Shown here: positions 37,262 to 47,830 of the stretch, one piece after another
How the letters are laid out: each line of letters opens with the position of its first letter
Numbering within the stretch: the first letter of the stretch is position 1
Assembly: GCF_019956415.1 (NCBI RefSeq)
Contig: NZ_JAHBDK010000015.1
Span: 1 to 64,000 of the forward strand
Source of the DNA: Pseudomonas sp. GL-B-19
Lineage (GTDB): Bacteria > Pseudomonadota > Gammaproteobacteria > Pseudomonadales > Pseudomonadaceae
Direction of reading: 5' to 3'
Length of the DNA: 64,000 nt
The notes under the pieces: generated by a model
The model's input: only the letters and a program-made list of their open reading frames with translations
Told to the model about the DNA's origin: nothing
Database searches by the model: none
Position numbers and translations under genes: made by a program

Positions 37262-38083
37262 TCAGCCTTTGAACAGTTGATTGGCCTTCGCGTACGGCAT
37301 GGACCGCGAGGTAAACCCGAAGGTGCCCGAGGTCTTGATCTCTTCGGCCGCGCGGAAAAACTCGCCATACGCCGCCAGGGCCAGCGCCGAACCGACGCTG
37401 ATGCGTTTGACGCCCATTTCGCTCAACTGCTCGACCGTGAGCTTGAGCCCGCCTGACATCAACACATTGACCGGTTTGGGCGCCACAGCACGGACCACCG
37501 CCAACACCTCTTCAGCACTGCGCAGCCCCGGCGCATAGAGCACGTCGGCACCTGCCTCGGCAAACGCCTGCAAGCGGCGGATGGTGTCGGCGAGATCGGG
37601 ATTGCCGTGCAGATAATTCTCGGCTCGCGCAGTCAGCATGAAGGGGAACGGCAAGCTGCGCGCCGCCACCACTGCCGCTTCAATGCGCGCCACGGCATGT
37701 TCGAAGCAGTAGATCGGCGCCGCTTCACGGCCCGTGGCATCTTCGATAGAACCGCCGACAGCGCCGGCTTCCGCCGCGCGCAAAATGCTCTGGGCGCACT
37801 CGGCAGGGTCGTCGGCAAAACCGTTTTCCAGATCCACCGCCACCGGCAGATTCGTCGCTGCGACAATCGCCCGAACATTCGCCAGCGTATCGTCCAGGGT
37901 CATCGCGCCGTCGGGGCGTGCATTGGAAAAGGCGTAACCGGCGCTGGTGGTCGCCAGCGCCTCGAACCCCAGGCTGGCGACCATCTTCGCCGAGCCGGCG
38001 TCCCACGGGTTGGGAATGACAAAAGCGCCGTCGCGTTCGTGCAGTGCTTTGAACGCCTGGGCTCGAAGGGTTTGCGCATCCAT
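37262..38083 (-). CDS. Isocitrate lyase/PEP mutase superfamily protein
   Basis: This 273-residue TIM-barrel enzyme has the family blocks IPNPWDAGSAKMVASLGFEA (about 23-42), VDLENGFADDP (metal-binding region) and SIEDATGREAAPIYCFEHAV, with FMLTARAENYLHGNPDLADT. It lacks the KKCGH motif of isocitrate lyases, so it is one of the uncharacterised lyase/hydrolase members (oxaloacetate decarboxylase, PEP phosphonomutase or 2,3-dimethylmalate lyase-like). Substrate cannot be assigned. It stands 34 bp before the DUF72 gene stop on the same strand. Confidence 0.82.
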   Translation of the reverse strand: MDAQTLRAQAFKALHERDGAFVIPNPWDAGSAKMVASLGFEALATTSAGYAFSNARPDGAMTLDDTLANVRAIVAATNLPVAVDLENGFADDPAECAQSILRAAEAGAVGGSIEDATGREAAPIYCFEHAVARIEAAVVAARSLPFPFMLTARAENYLHGNPDLADTIRRLQAFAEAGADVLYAPGLRSAEEVLAVVRAVAPKPVNVLMSGGLKLTVEQLSEMGVKRISVGSALALAAYGEFFRAAEEIKTSGTFGFTSRSMPYAKANQLFKG

Positions 38084-38116
38084 TGGCAGGCTCCTGAAAA
38101 GGGGAACGAATCCGCC

Positions 38117-38977
38117 TCAGAGCAAGCCAAGTTGCTCCGCTGCGGGTTCTCTGTATAGCTCAGGTAGCGGCGGCAGGCCAGGCAAACGCAGCATCAGTTG
38201 TGCGTGAAAGCGTTGCGCCAGTTTGGCAGCCAGCAGGTTGTCGGCGGTGTGCAGGAAGATGTAGGGCGTGCGGCCCTCTTCGATCCACGCGGCGATTTTC
38301 TCGACCCACGGCAGCAGAAACGGATCGTTGGCTTCCAGCAGGGGATGGCCGATGAAACGCACTTGCGGGAACTGAGTGAACGCCGCCGGACGCGGCGGTA
38401 CTTTGGGCTTTTTCGATTGGGCGTGGAGTACTGACGAATCGGTAGACGTGCAGCTAAACAGCGCGCGCGGATCGAGGCAGATGCGCTCGACACCGCGATC
38501 CAGCAGCAGGCGATTGAACATTCGCTCGGCATCACCCTTGGCAAAGAACGCGTCGTGGCGCACCTCGACGGCCAACGGCCGCTCCAGCGCATCAATGAAA
38601 GCGGCCAGTTCGGGCAATCGTTGCGGCGTGAAGCTTTTCGACAATTGCAGCCACAACGGCGAAACCCGCTCACCCAAGGGGCTGAGCAATTGCACGAAGG
38701 TTTCGGCGGCGGTCAGTTGCTCGCGCAGGTCACCGCCGTGGCTGATGTCACCAGGGAACTTGGCCGTAAAACGAAAGTGTTCGGGCATGGCTTCAGCCCA
38801 ACGCTGCACCGTGGTGGCAGCCGGGCTCGCGTAGAAGGTCGTATTGCCTTCTACGGCGTTGAATATTTGGGTATAGAGATTTAGAAATTCGGCGGGTTTC
38901 GCGTCGGGCGGATAGAGATAATCACGCCAGGCGTTTTCACTCCAGGACGGACAGCCGAGGTAGTAAGGCAGCCGCAT
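38117..38977 (-). CDS. DUF72 (YecE-like) TIM-barrel protein
   Basis: The 286-residue product begins MRLPYYLGCPSWSENAWRDY, the DUF72 N-terminal signature, and continues with FTAKFPGDISHGGDL and a C-terminal YIFLHTADNLLAAKLAQRFH block. DUF72 proteins adopt a TIM-barrel; their activity is not established. The ATG at 38977 overlaps the stop of the upstream gene (TGATG), so this start is preferred over a longer frame. Confidence 0.86.
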   Translation of the reverse strand: MRLPYYLGCPSWSENAWRDYLYPPDAKPAEFLNLYTQIFNAVEGNTTFYASPAATTVQRWAEAMPEHFRFTAKFPGDISHGGDLREQLTAAETFVQLLSPLGERVSPLWLQLSKSFTPQRLPELAAFIDALERPLAVEVRHDAFFAKGDAERMFNRLLLDRGVERICLDPRALFSCTSTDSSVLHAQSKKPKVPPRPAAFTQFPQVRFIGHPLLEANDPFLLPWVEKIAAWIEEGRTPYIFLHTADNLLAAKLAQRFHAQLMLRLPGLPPLPELYREPAAEQLGLL

Positions 38978-39282
38978 CAGATGTACAGGTCGAGGCCCAG
39001 CACATCCGTATCCCAATCGACAAAACTGGCCGTGCTCAGGTAGCTGGCCAGAGCCGTGGCGACGCTTTTGCTCATGGCGCGCTGGTAGATCATGTCTTGC
39101 TGACGAGCCGGGAGATTGCTCAGGCGTTGCGCAGAGGCTTTGGCAGCACGGGCAGCCATTTGCTCTTCGGAGGGAGTTTCCAGCTCACCGTCGATATCGA
39201 TGTAATCGTCTTCCGCCACAGGGCCTTTGCGAGGCTTGCGCTTGATGGGATAGGACTGAGAGGAAACGCCGTCTATACGCAT
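38977..39282 (-). CDS. Small conserved hypothetical protein, 101 residues
   Basis: A short hydrophilic protein with a basic N terminus (MRIDGVSSQSYPIKRKPRKG), an acidic stretch (EDDYIDIDGELETPSEEQ) and a helical C-terminal half (LPARQQDMIYQRAMSKSVAT). No named domain is recognised. It is translationally coupled to the DUF72 gene by a one-base overlap, which supports it as a real gene. Confidence 0.75.
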   Translation of the reverse strand: MRIDGVSSQSYPIKRKPRKGPVAEDDYIDIDGELETPSEEQMAARAAKASAQRLSNLPARQQDMIYQRAMSKSVATALASYLSTASFVDWDTDVLGLDLYI

Positions 39283-39428
39283 GAGTACATGTCCGGTATC
39301 AATGATGGCAGTCTAGTGGCGCACTACCCACTTCGCAAACCGCTCGGTGATAACTAGAACACAGAAATAGGAAAAGGTTTAAAAGCCGGAGCAATAAACT
39401 GAAGATTGGCGCTGGCTGATATACCGCC

Positions 39429-39503
39429 ATCGCGAGCAGGCTCGCTCCCACACTGGATCTGCCGCGTTCACAAATCCCCTGTGGGAGCGAGCCTGCTCGC
39501 GAT
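39429..39503. repeat. REP doublet downstream of tsaB
   Basis: Inverted arms atcgcgagcaggctcgctcc and ggagcgagcctgctcgcgat, perfect over 20 bp, with a loop of about 30 nt. Confidence 0.9.
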
Positions 39504-39526
39504 GGGACCAACTCGGTAGCGAGAAA

Positions 39527-40201
39527 TCAACGGGCCTTAGGCGTCGCCACTTTATCGCGCAGGTAAACCGGCTGAGCCTCATCCGCGACAATCGCCTCAC
39601 CGCGCTCCCAAGCAAAACGTGCCAGCGCCAGCAGGTCTTCGGCATGCGGCAACATGCCCGCGTCGTGCCCGGTCAGGTTCACGGCAATGCGCTCGGCATA
39701 CCCCCAACCCGTGCCCGCACCGAACCACTCGCCGCTGGCATCCGCCGGCAATGCCGCCACTTCCGGGGGCAACACGGCTTCTTTGCCAACCAGGCGCATC
39801 TCCCCCGCCGTTTCGCGGTAGCAACCCCAATACACTTCATCCATCCGTGCATCGATGGCGGCCGCCACCTGGCTCACACCGTGTTCGCGATACGCGCGTT
39901 GCGCCAGTACCGCCAGGTTCGACACCGGCAACACCGGACGATCCAGGGCAAACGCCAAGCCTTGCACCACACCAATGGCGATCCGCACACCGGTAAACGC
40001 GCCCGGCCCGCGGCCAAACGCGATGGCATCAACCGCTTGCAGGGTAGTCCCGGCATCGGCGAGCAATTGCTGAATCATCGGCAACAGCTTCTGCGCATGC
40101 AGGCGCGGGATCACCTCGTAATGGCTCGTGACGTTGCCGTCATGCAGCAAGGCAACGGAGCAAGCTTCAGTCGCGGTGTCCAGGGCCAGCAAGGTGCTCA
40201 T
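39527..40201 (-). CDS. tsaB: tRNA threonylcarbamoyladenosine biosynthesis protein TsaB
   Basis: TsaB (YeaZ) is the scaffold partner of TsaD and TsaE in adding the t6A37 modification. The 224-residue protein has the N-terminal ASKHA motif LLALDTATEACSVAL and the family block FGRGPGAFTGVRIAIGVVQG. The ATG at 40201 is preferred because the family begins there; longer upstream frame lacks support. It shares the strand and neighbourhood with adk and ppc, as in P. aeruginosa. tcdA, acting later on the same base, is elsewhere in this window. Confidence 0.94.
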   Translation of the reverse strand: MSTLLALDTATEACSVALLHDGNVTSHYEVIPRLHAQKLLPMIQQLLADAGTTLQAVDAIAFGRGPGAFTGVRIAIGVVQGLAFALDRPVLPVSNLAVLAQRAYREHGVSQVAAAIDARMDEVYWGCYRETAGEMRLVGKEAVLPPEVAALPADASGEWFGAGTGWGYAERIAVNLTGHDAGMLPHAEDLLALARFAWERGEAIVADEAQPVYLRDKVATPKAR

Positions 40202-40248
40202 CGATGTTTCCGTAAGAGAGGTCAGAAAAAGTGCGCCAGTATAAACAA

Positions 40249-40272
40249 CTACGGCCCGCAAGCGGGCCGTAG
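40249..40272 (-). terminator. Intrinsic terminator of adk
   Basis: A perfect 11-bp stem (ctacggcccgc / gcgggccgtag) with a 2-nt loop core, followed on the minus strand by TTGTTTAT, 16 bp past the adk stop. Confidence 0.75.
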
Positions 40273-40288
40273 AAGATGAAGCGTTTTT

Positions 40289-40954
<666 letters not shown>

Positions 40955-41222
40955 TTATATGGATAACGTCAGATTCGCCTCGTGGGGCCAATCTCAAAAT
41001 AGGGTCGTGGCCGCCCAAACGGCCAGAGGCTGATCAAGATACACAGCAGATCCTGCCCACACAAGCCGCCGAAAGTCGGAGAAACTGCCGCCTGACTCGC
41101 CCTTTCGATGGAGTGCCCCAAGTCGCAACCCCATCATTAACTGTCGCCTGCCCGACCTTTTCAGCCCCTCGCCCACAGGCACCCGACGCCCGCGCCGAGT
41201 GACTCGCCCCACGGCAAAAACC

Positions 41223-43853
41223 TTAGCCGGTATTTCGCAAACCGGCGGCAATCCCCGCCACAGACACCAGTAACGCCTGTTCTACAGGGCTGCCTTGCGC
41301 CACGTCCTGTTGTCGCGAACGGGCCAGCAACTCCGCCTGCAATAGATGAAGCGGGTCGAGATAGGTGTTGCGCAAGCGGATGAATTCAAGGGTGTCTGGG
41401 CTATGTGCCATTAGCTGCGACTGGCCGGTCAACCCCAGGACCACGGCACAGGCCTGCGACAATAGGTCGCGTAAATGCGCACCTAAAGGAAGCAAATCCG
41501 GCTCGACCAAGCGCTCATCGTAGGATCGGGCGATGTCGGCGTCCGCTTTGGCCAGAACCATTTCCAGCATGTCGATGCGGGTGCGGAAGAACGGCCATTG
41601 TTCGCGCATCTGCCCCAACAGCTCGCCTTCACCGCGTTCCAGCGCCTTGCTCAACGCGGCTTCCCAGCCCAACCAGGCCGGCAACATCAGGCGTGTCTGG
41701 GTCCAGCCGAAGATCCACGGAATCGCGCGCAGGCTTTCGATCCCGCCGGCGCGGCGTTTGGCCGGGCGACTGCCCAGCGGCAAACGCCCCAGTTCCTGTT
41801 CCGGCGTCGACTGGCGGAAATACTCGACAAATTGCGGGTTCTTACGCACCACGGCGCGGTACGCCTTGACGCCATCGGCGGCCAGTTCGTCCATCAAATG
41901 GCGCCAGGCCGGTTCCGGTGGAGGCGGTGGCAGCAGGGTCGCTTCCAGTACTGCGGCCAGGTACAGATTGAGGTTTTGCTCGGCGATGTCCGGCAGGCCG
42001 AATTTGAAACGAATCATTTCCCCTTGCTCGGTGGTGCGGAAACGCCCAGCGACCGAACCCGGTGGCTGCGACAGAATCGCTGCGTGCGCCGGACCGCCGC
42101 CACGCCCCACGGTGCCACCGCGACCGTGGAACAACAGCAGTTCCACTTGCTGCTCGCGGCAGATGTCAACCAAGCGTTCCTGCGCCCGATACTGCGCCCA
42201 GGCCGCCGCCGTAGTGCCGGCATCCTTGGCCGAATCGGAGTAGCCGATCATCACTTCCTGCGGGCCTTGCAAGCGCGAACGATAGCCCGGCAGCAACAAC
42301 AGTTTTTCGATCACCGGGCCAGCGTTATCGAGGTCCGCCAGGGTTTCGAACAGCGGCACCACGCGCATCGGCCGCAGCACACCAGCCTCTTTGAGCAACA
42401 ATTGCACGGCGAGCACGTCGGAGGCGGCACCGGCCATGGAGATCACATACGAACCGAGCGATGCGCCGGGCGCCGCGGCGATTTCCCGACAGGTTGCGAG
42501 CACTTCGGCGGTATCCGCCGACGGTTTGAAATACGCCGGCAGCAACGGCCGACGGTTGTTCTGTTCGCGCATCAGGAACGCGATGCGCTCGTCCTCGCTC
42601 CAGTCTTCGTAGCGACCAAGGCCCAGGTAATCGGTGATTTCGGTCATGGCCGCAGTGTGCCGCGACGAATCCTGACGCACATCCAGGCGCACCAGAAACA
42701 AGCCGAAGGTCACCGCCCGACGCAGGCAATCGAGCAACGGGCCGTCGGCGATCACGCCCATGCCGCATTCATGCAGCGAGTGGTAGCACAGCTCCAGCGG
42801 ATCCAGCAGGTCGCGGTTGTTTTGCAGCACATCGGCCGGTGCCGCAGTGGTCGTCGTCAAGGACGCGTGCGCCCAGTTACGCGTTGCCCGCAGGCGTTCG
42901 CGCAGCTGTTTAAGCACGGCACGATACGGTTCAGCGCTGTCCAAGGCCTTGGCTTTTAATGCCTCGCTGGCTTGTTGCATCGACAACTCTGCGGCCAGTT
43001 GATCGACATCTCGCACATACAAATCGGCGGCCATCCAGCGCGCCAGCAGCAACACTTCGCGGGTGACGCTAGCCGTAACGTTGGGATTGCCGTCGCGGTC
43101 GCCGCCCATCCACGAGGCGAAACGAATCGGCGCGGCCTCCAGCGGCAAGCGCAGGCCAGTGGCGTCATGCAGGGCTTTATCGGCCTTGCGCAGGTAATTG
43201 GGGATGGCCTGCCACAGCGAATGTTCGATCACCGCGAATCCCCACTTGGCTTCGTCCACCGGCGTCGGACGGGTGCGGCGGATTTCTTCGGTGTGCCAGG
43301 CTTCGGCGATCAGGCGCTGCAATTTCGCCTGGATCTGCTCGCGTTCAGCCGGGGTCAGGTCGCGGTGGTCTTGTGCGGCCAATTGCGCGGCAATCGCGTC
43401 GTACTTCTGGATCAGCGTGCGGCGCGCGACTTCGGTCGGGTGCGCGGTCAGCACCAACTCGATCTCCAGTCGCCCCAGTTGCCGGGCCAGAGCGTCGGCG
43501 CCGTGGCCTTCAGCGCGCAAGCGAGCGAGTAGTTCCGGCAACACGCGCGCCTCGAACGGTGCGGGTTGCGAGGCTTCGCGGCGGTGAATCAGCTGATATT
43601 GCTCGGCGATGTTGGCCAGGTTGAGAAACTGGTTGAACGCCCGCGCCACCGGCAGCAACTCGTCTTCGCTCAATTGGTTGAGGCTGGCGCTCAGTTCGGC
43701 GTCCATCGAGCCGCGACGATCGGCCTTGGCGCCCTTGCGGATCTGCTCGATCTTGTCGAGAAAGCCGTCCCCGTACTGTTCACGAATGGTATTGCCCAAC
43801 AGCTCACCCAACAGGTGAACGTCTTCGCGCAAGCGTGCATCAATATCGGTCAT
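41223..43853 (-). CDS. ppc: Phosphoenolpyruvate carboxylase
   Basis: PEPC carboxylates PEP to oxaloacetate to refill the TCA cycle. The catalytic histidine H138 is in [14 protein letters not shown], with the second motif [16 protein letters not shown], the glycine-rich [17 protein letters not shown] loop, and the conserved C-terminal RNTG. The start [16 protein letters not shown] gives 876 residues, the pseudomonad length; the frame is open for about 170 codons upstream without any family match. The 286-bp gap to adk holds no gene. Confidence 0.95.
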   Translation of the reverse strand: MTDIDARLREDVHLLGELLGNTIREQYGDGFLDKIEQIRKGAKADRRGSMDAELSASLNQLSEDELLPVARAFNQFLNLANIAEQYQLIHRREASQPAPFEARVLPELLARLRAEGHGADALARQLGRLEIELVLTAHPTEVARRTLIQKYDAIAAQLAAQDHRDLTPAEREQIQAKLQRLIAEAWHTEEIRRTRPTPVDEAKWGFAVIEHSLWQAIPNYLRKADKALHDATGLRLPLEAAPIRFASWMGGDRDGNPNVTASVTREVLLLARWMAADLYVRDVDQLAAELSMQQASEALKAKALDSAEPYRAVLKQLRERLRATRNWAHASLTTTTAAPADVLQNNRDLLDPLELCYHSLHECGMGVIADGPLLDCLRRAVTFGLFLVRLDVRQDSSRHTAAMTEITDYLGLGRYEDWSEDERIAFLMREQNNRRPLLPAYFKPSADTAEVLATCREIAAAPGASLGSYVISMAGAASDVLAVQLLLKEAGVLRPMRVVPLFETLADLDNAGPVIEKLLLLPGYRSRLQGPQEVMIGYSDSAKDAGTTAAAWAQYRAQERLVDICREQQVELLLFHGRGGTVGRGGGPAHAAILSQPPGSVAGRFRTTEQGEMIRFKFGLPDIAEQNLNLYLAAVLEATLLPPPPPEPAWRHLMDELAADGVKAYRAVVRKNPQFVEYFRQSTPEQELGRLPLGSRPAKRRAGGIESLRAIPWIFGWTQTRLMLPAWLGWEAALSKALERGEGELLGQMREQWPFFRTRIDMLEMVLAKADADIARSYDERLVEPDLLPLGAHLRDLLSQACAVVLGLTGQSQLMAHSPDTLEFIRLRNTYLDPLHLLQAELLARSRQQDVAQGSPVEQALLVSVAGIAAGLRNTG

Positions 43854-44066
43854 CAGCAGTTCTCCAGCAAAAATCCGGGCGGCCATGAACATCATGCTTT
43901 GACCCCAAGAGTGCCGCCGTAAAGCCGTTCTTACAAGCAAACGACGAAGCGACTTTAAACTCCGTGCGTAGAGGCTAGTCTGAAGAGAAAGCTGCACAAC
44001 GGCTTTCGCCGGCCACTGCCGGTCACTGACATGGCCTGCCACGAGCAGGAACGCACTGAGGTCATT

Positions 44067-44411
44067 ATGAAAATTCGCGAACTTGCCCAACATTGGGAAG
44101 AAAACGCCAAGGGTCGCCTGACCGAGACGGGCTACACGATTCATCTGGACGTGGAAGCCGCCGCACGGCTGGCGGCCATTACTGAAATGTACCCCAAACG
44201 CCAACCCGAAGAGCTTCTGGGCGAATTGATCGGCGCCGCCCTGGAAGAGCTCGAAAAAAGCTTTCCCTACGTGAAAGGCTCGACCGTTGTGGCCACTGAC
44301 GAAGAAGGTGATCCGCTGTACGAAGACGTCGGTCCCACGCCGCGTTTTCTCGCCTTGTCCCGTCGTCATTTGCACGATTTATCGGCGGGTAGCGACAAGC
44401 AAAAACACTGA
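44067..44411 (+). CDS. Small conserved hypothetical protein, 114 residues
   Basis: The product starts [20 protein letters not shown] and is acidic, with a helical middle ([20 protein letters not shown] then [15 protein letters not shown]) that resembles ribbon-helix-helix or pilin-associated small proteins, and a strand-rich end ([19 protein letters not shown]). Position next to ppc is the same in other pseudomonads. No function can be assigned. It is divergent from ppc across 213 bp. Confidence 0.78.
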   Translation: MKIRELAQHWEENAKGRLTETGYTIHLDVEAAARLAAITEMYPKRQPEELLGELIGAALEELEKSFPYVKGSTVVATDEEGDPLYEDVGPTPRFLALSRRHLHDLSAGSDKQKH

Positions 44412-44427
44412 TCCAACCGATATAAAA

Positions 44428-44517
44428 CTGTGGGAGCGAGCCTGCTCGCGATGGCGGAGTGTCAGTCAACACCAATGGGACTGAACAATCACATTCGCGA
44501 GCAGGCTCGCTCCCACA
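44428..44517. repeat. REP doublet between convergent genes
   Basis: Inverted arms gggagcgagcctgctcgcg and cgcgagcaggctcgctccc, nearly perfect, with a loop of about 40 nt. Confidence 0.9.
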
Positions 44518-44545
44518 ATGGATTATTGGCGACTTCTGGAAAGGC

Positions 44546-44875
44546 CTACTGCTCCAGCTTCTGCGGCGTTTCCTGCCCCATGCAGCGCACGGCTTTTTTC
44601 TTGTTGTTGACCAACACGCCGGTCAGGCCTTTTTGCTCGGTGTCGAACAGCACCAGCACGCCATCGATGCACTGGGCCACTTGCGCGGCCGGTTCCAGGG
44701 AGACTTTGTAGTCTTCGCCCGGCACGGTCTTGAGCATGGTGAAGTCGCTGAGCAGCAACGCATCCTCAGGCTTGGCGAAATGCAGGTAGCCGTAGTACCA
44801 CAAGGCGCCAACGGTGCCGAGGATGCTGCAGATACCGGTGATGATCATTGGGATGGCGTTACGTTCTTCACTCAT
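44546..44875 (-). CDS. Small inner-membrane protein, 109 residues
   Basis: One N-terminal membrane segment (PMIITGICSILGTVGALWYY) is followed by a soluble domain, probably periplasmic, with two cysteines (VAQCIDGVLVLF and AVRCMGQET). No family is recognised. Its ATG overlaps the stop of the upstream lipoprotein hydrolase gene by 4 bp, so the pair is coupled and may work together at the envelope. Confidence 0.75.
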   Translation of the reverse strand: MSEERNAIPMIITGICSILGTVGALWYYGYLHFAKPEDALLLSDFTMLKTVPGEDYKVSLEPAAQVAQCIDGVLVLFDTEQKGLTGVLVNNKKKAVRCMGQETPQKLEQ

Positions 44876-45786
44876 TGCGGGCTCTCTGGTGGTTCATCTT
44901 CTGAATTCGGGGGTGCCGGGTAATTGGGGATTTCACCCAGGCGGCGCAGACCGTTGAAATGCTGCGGGTCGTCGAGATAACGCAGCATGACTTTCTGCCA
45001 GACCGGGTCGACGAACGTCTGCACATGACCGCCTCGGGTCAGTTGCAGCACGCGTGGCGGCGGCGCAGCTTGATACAGTCGGATGCCGTTGGAAAGGGGC
45101 ACGATCGGATCGTCGATGCTGTGGTAGATCAGTTTCGGCACATCTTTGATCTGCTCCATCGAGTTGATTGCGCTGTCACCGTCCGGCACCAGCCAGGATA
45201 ACGGCACCTGGAACGGCCAGGTCAGCCATGAAGTGCCCAAGACATATTGGCCGACACTGCGATAGCTGGCGGGCGCGCTGTCAAGGACCAACGCCTTGAG
45301 TTGTTTCTGGCGCTCGGGGTGTTGAGCCAGATAGTGCACGGCCATCGAGCCACCGAGGCTTTGGCCGAGCAGGATCAGCGGCTTGCCTTTGACCTCTGGT
45401 GCCTGATCGAGCCATTTGAACGCCGCGTCAATGTCCTGATAGATCGCTGGCAGGCTCGGCTTCCCTTCGGACAAACCGTAGCCACGATAGTCGATCAGCA
45501 GCACTTGATAGCCGTGCTTGGGCAACCAATAGCTCCCACCCAGGTGCATCGGCAAGTTGCCCCCGTTGCCGTGCAAGTGCAGTACCGTACCTTTGACTTC
45601 GACACCTTTCTTGGCTGGCAACCACCAGGCATTGAGTTTGAGGCCGTCAGCGGTGACAAGGGTGACGTCACGGTATTCGAGATGAGCTTTTTCCGGGGTG
45701 AACAGCTGACCGGGCTCGGGGTAGAACAGCAGGGAGCTGCAACCGCTCAAGGTCAGAAGCAGGCAAACAATGCCGAGGAATCTCAT
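44872..45786 (-). CDS. Alpha/beta-hydrolase lipoprotein
   Basis: The 304-residue protein has a lipoprotein signal with lipobox LTLSGC (C16). The hydrolase domain follows: oxyanion region LHLHGNGGNLPMHLGG, nucleophile elbow LLGQSLGGSMAVHYL with S143, an acid in YHSIDDPIVPL and the histidine in TRGGHVQTFVD. It belongs to the YqiA/BEM46-like serine hydrolases; the substrate is unknown. Coupled by overlap with the small membrane protein gene downstream. Confidence 0.87.
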   Translation of the reverse strand: MRFLGIVCLLLTLSGCSSLLFYPEPGQLFTPEKAHLEYRDVTLVTADGLKLNAWWLPAKKGVEVKGTVLHLHGNGGNLPMHLGGSYWLPKHGYQVLLIDYRGYGLSEGKPSLPAIYQDIDAAFKWLDQAPEVKGKPLILLGQSLGGSMAVHYLAQHPERQKQLKALVLDSAPASYRSVGQYVLGTSWLTWPFQVPLSWLVPDGDSAINSMEQIKDVPKLIYHSIDDPIVPLSNGIRLYQAAPPPRVLQLTRGGHVQTFVDPVWQKVMLRYLDDPQHFNGLRRLGEIPNYPAPPNSEDEPPESPQ

Positions 45787-45825
45787 CCGTTGAAACCTCG
45801 CGAAAACAGGGGTTGGAACACCGTA

Positions 45826-45921
45826 CCTGTAGGAGCCGAGCTTGCTCGCGATAGCGGTATGTCAGGCGATACAAATGTTGAATGTAATTGCGCCATCGCG
45901 AGCGAGCTCGGCTCCTACAGG
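45826..45921. repeat. REP doublet between DUF1704 and hydrolase genes
   Basis: Inverted arms cctgtaggagccgagcttgc and gcgagctcggctcctacagg with a loop of about 50 nt. Confidence 0.88.
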
Positions 45922-45932
45922 GCCCTTGTTGT

Positions 45933-47210
45933 TCACAGGATGTTGGAGTAATCCGCTTCGATCCGGTCCAGGCTCAGGTGATTGAGGAAGTTGGAGAAGC
46001 ACATCCACGCCGACAGCGCGTTCAGGTCGCGGAACTGATCCGGCAGATACTTTGGCGGCACCACCAACCCCTCATCAACCAACTGACGCAGCGTGCGCAT
46101 GTCTTCCAGCGTGGTCTTGCCGCAAAACAGCAGCGGAATCTGCTCAAGCTTGCCTTTACGCACGGCCAACTGAATGTAGTTGTAAACCATGATAAATCCC
46201 TTGAGGTAGGACAAGTCTTTGGTAAATGGCAGGCCATTTGGCACTGAACCGCGGAACACCCGACTGGCGTTGCCGTAGCTTTCCGCCATCTCGAAGCCTT
46301 GCTCGCGGAAGAATTCGAAGATCTGCAGGAAGTCCGCGCCCTCCTCCACCATGTGAATGGCGCGGGTGCGGTTGGTCAGTTTGCGCAAACGACTCGGGTA
46401 GGAAGCGAACGTGATGATTTCCATCAGGATCGCCAGGCCTTCCTGCGTCACCGTCGACGACGGCGGCCCCTTGGACAGGAAGGTGCAGATCGGCTGGTTC
46501 AAACCGTTGAGCGTGGTGCCGACATGCACCAGCCCTTCGTGCACTTCCAGGGCACGCACGTCGCGATCGTTGAACATCGCATCGGCGCGGATCTTGATGT
46601 AGTCGGCGCCGGCTGCCGCATCGGCGACGATCCCGTCGGACTCGAACACCCGAATGGTCTCTTCGGCCTCGCCAAACACCTTGTTCAATCGGGTTTGCAA
46701 CAGATGCACGGCTTCCTTGGCCGTGAGGATTTTTGGCTCATCCTTGAGATCGCCGCGGCCGTCGATGTTGTTCAAGTAATCGGAAAGCATCAACCCCAGA
46801 TCAGCCAGGGTCGGATCGCCGGCGTGAAACGCGTCGGAGGCGGCGCCGTACAGTTCCTGGGAAATCAGGCCGAAATCCTCAGTGCCGCGCGCTTCAAGCA
46901 TGCGCACCACCATCCGGTATTCCTTGCACATGCGGCGCATGATCTGGCCAACCGGGTTGAACTGGCCGAGCTGACGGGTGATGTCGCGTTCGATGTTCTG
47001 GAATTCCAGTTTCACTTTGCTGGAGTCGAACGACAGTGGCCGATTGAGGTAGTAATCGCGGTCTATGGCCGGCATTTCCTTGCCCTTGGCCTTGAGGAAC
47101 CCTTGGCGGATGCTGTCGTCCCATTTGACCGCATCAAGGACGCGAATCGGCGTCTGCGCCAGCACAATGCGATCGGACAAAATGCGTATCGTCTGCTGGT
47201 ATTCGTCCAC
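45933..47210 (-). CDS. DUF1704 metallopeptidase-like protein (QEGLA motif, MATCAP-related)
   Basis: The 425-residue protein carries an HExxH zinc motif, HEGLVH at 224-229, and the TQEGLA motif at 255-260 whose glutamate (E257) fits the third zinc ligand. These are the hallmarks of the DUF1704 family, often annotated as flavohaemoglobin-expression-modulating QEGLA proteins. The same domain forms the animal tubulin tyrosine carboxypeptidase MATCAP, so a peptidase activity is plausible. No signal peptide or membrane segment is visible. It is 36 bp downstream of a small lipoprotein gene on the same strand. Substrate unknown. Confidence 0.85.
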   Translation of the reverse strand: MDEYQQTIRILSDRIVLAQTPIRVLDAVKWDDSIRQGFLKAKGKEMPAIDRDYYLNRPLSFDSSKVKLEFQNIERDITRQLGQFNPVGQIMRRMCKEYRMVVRMLEARGTEDFGLISQELYGAASDAFHAGDPTLADLGLMLSDYLNNIDGRGDLKDEPKILTAKEAVHLLQTRLNKVFGEAEETIRVFESDGIVADAAAGADYIKIRADAMFNDRDVRALEVHEGLVHVGTTLNGLNQPICTFLSKGPPSSTVTQEGLAILMEIITFASYPSRLRKLTNRTRAIHMVEEGADFLQIFEFFREQGFEMAESYGNASRVFRGSVPNGLPFTKDLSYLKGFIMVYNYIQLAVRKGKLEQIPLLFCGKTTLEDMRTLRQLVDEGLVVPPKYLPDQFRDLNALSAWMCFSNFLNHLSLDRIEADYSNIL

Positions 47211-47246
47211 CCGTAACTCCTGTAGAAAAACCGTTATGTGCTGGGT

Positions 47247-47801
47247 TTATTTGCTTTTGGCCAAGCGCTGATAACGCACGGCTTCGACGAAGACATCGGA
47301 ATTGGCCGGATCGTCGAGGTAGCTGAAGACCTGATCCATCGCATTGTTGACCAATACGCCGTCGCCGTCGTCGGTCTGGAAGCCTTCGCCGCTCAAGACG
47401 TTTTGTCCGCGGGCCTGGTTGATCTGCTCGATATCGAGGTTGTAGACCACAAGTTCATGCTTATCCGTGATCTCGAAACCGGCAATGGTGAAATGGCCGC
47501 CGAATCTGGCGGGTACCTTCGCCGACAGATACCAGCGGCTGCCATGACGCGAGACGGTGAAAGGATATGCTTCACGTTCGCCGGGTTTGGCCTTGAAGTA
47601 GCTGACGGCCTGATAGCGATTGTCGCCGATGCGCCTCAGCTCCAGGTTCATCGGCTCGCCCCACGCGTTGGTGCTGGTCCATTTGCCGAGCAAACCTTTG
47701 GGCGCGGGCTCGCTTGCGGGCAGAGGCTCCTTGAAGGTCACCAGGCAGCCACTGAGCAGCACAAACGACAAGGCGATCACCACGACGCGCCAGGCTTTCA
47801 T
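47247..47801 (-). CDS. Hypothetical lipoprotein, 184 residues
   Basis: The product has a lipoprotein signal (MKAWRVVVIALSFVLLSGC, lipobox LLSGC, C19). The mature part looks like a lipocalin/copper-resistance-type small beta-barrel (KGLLGKWTSTNAWGEPMNLE then RRIGDNRYQAVSYF), which is a guess from the strand pattern. It probably shares a transcript with the DUF1704 gene. Confidence 0.78.
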   Translation of the reverse strand: MKAWRVVVIALSFVLLSGCLVTFKEPLPASEPAPKGLLGKWTSTNAWGEPMNLELRRIGDNRYQAVSYFKAKPGEREAYPFTVSRHGSRWYLSAKVPARFGGHFTIAGFEITDKHELVVYNLDIEQINQARGQNVLSGEGFQTDDGDGVLVNNAMDQVFSYLDDPANSDVFVEAVRYQRLAKSK

Positions 47802-47830
47802 TCAACACTCCCTATGAACACACGCAGTCC

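Noticed and set aside
41598..42959. 453-codon plus-strand open frame opposite ppc
   Set aside because: Antisense shadow; ppc motifs are intact on the other strand.
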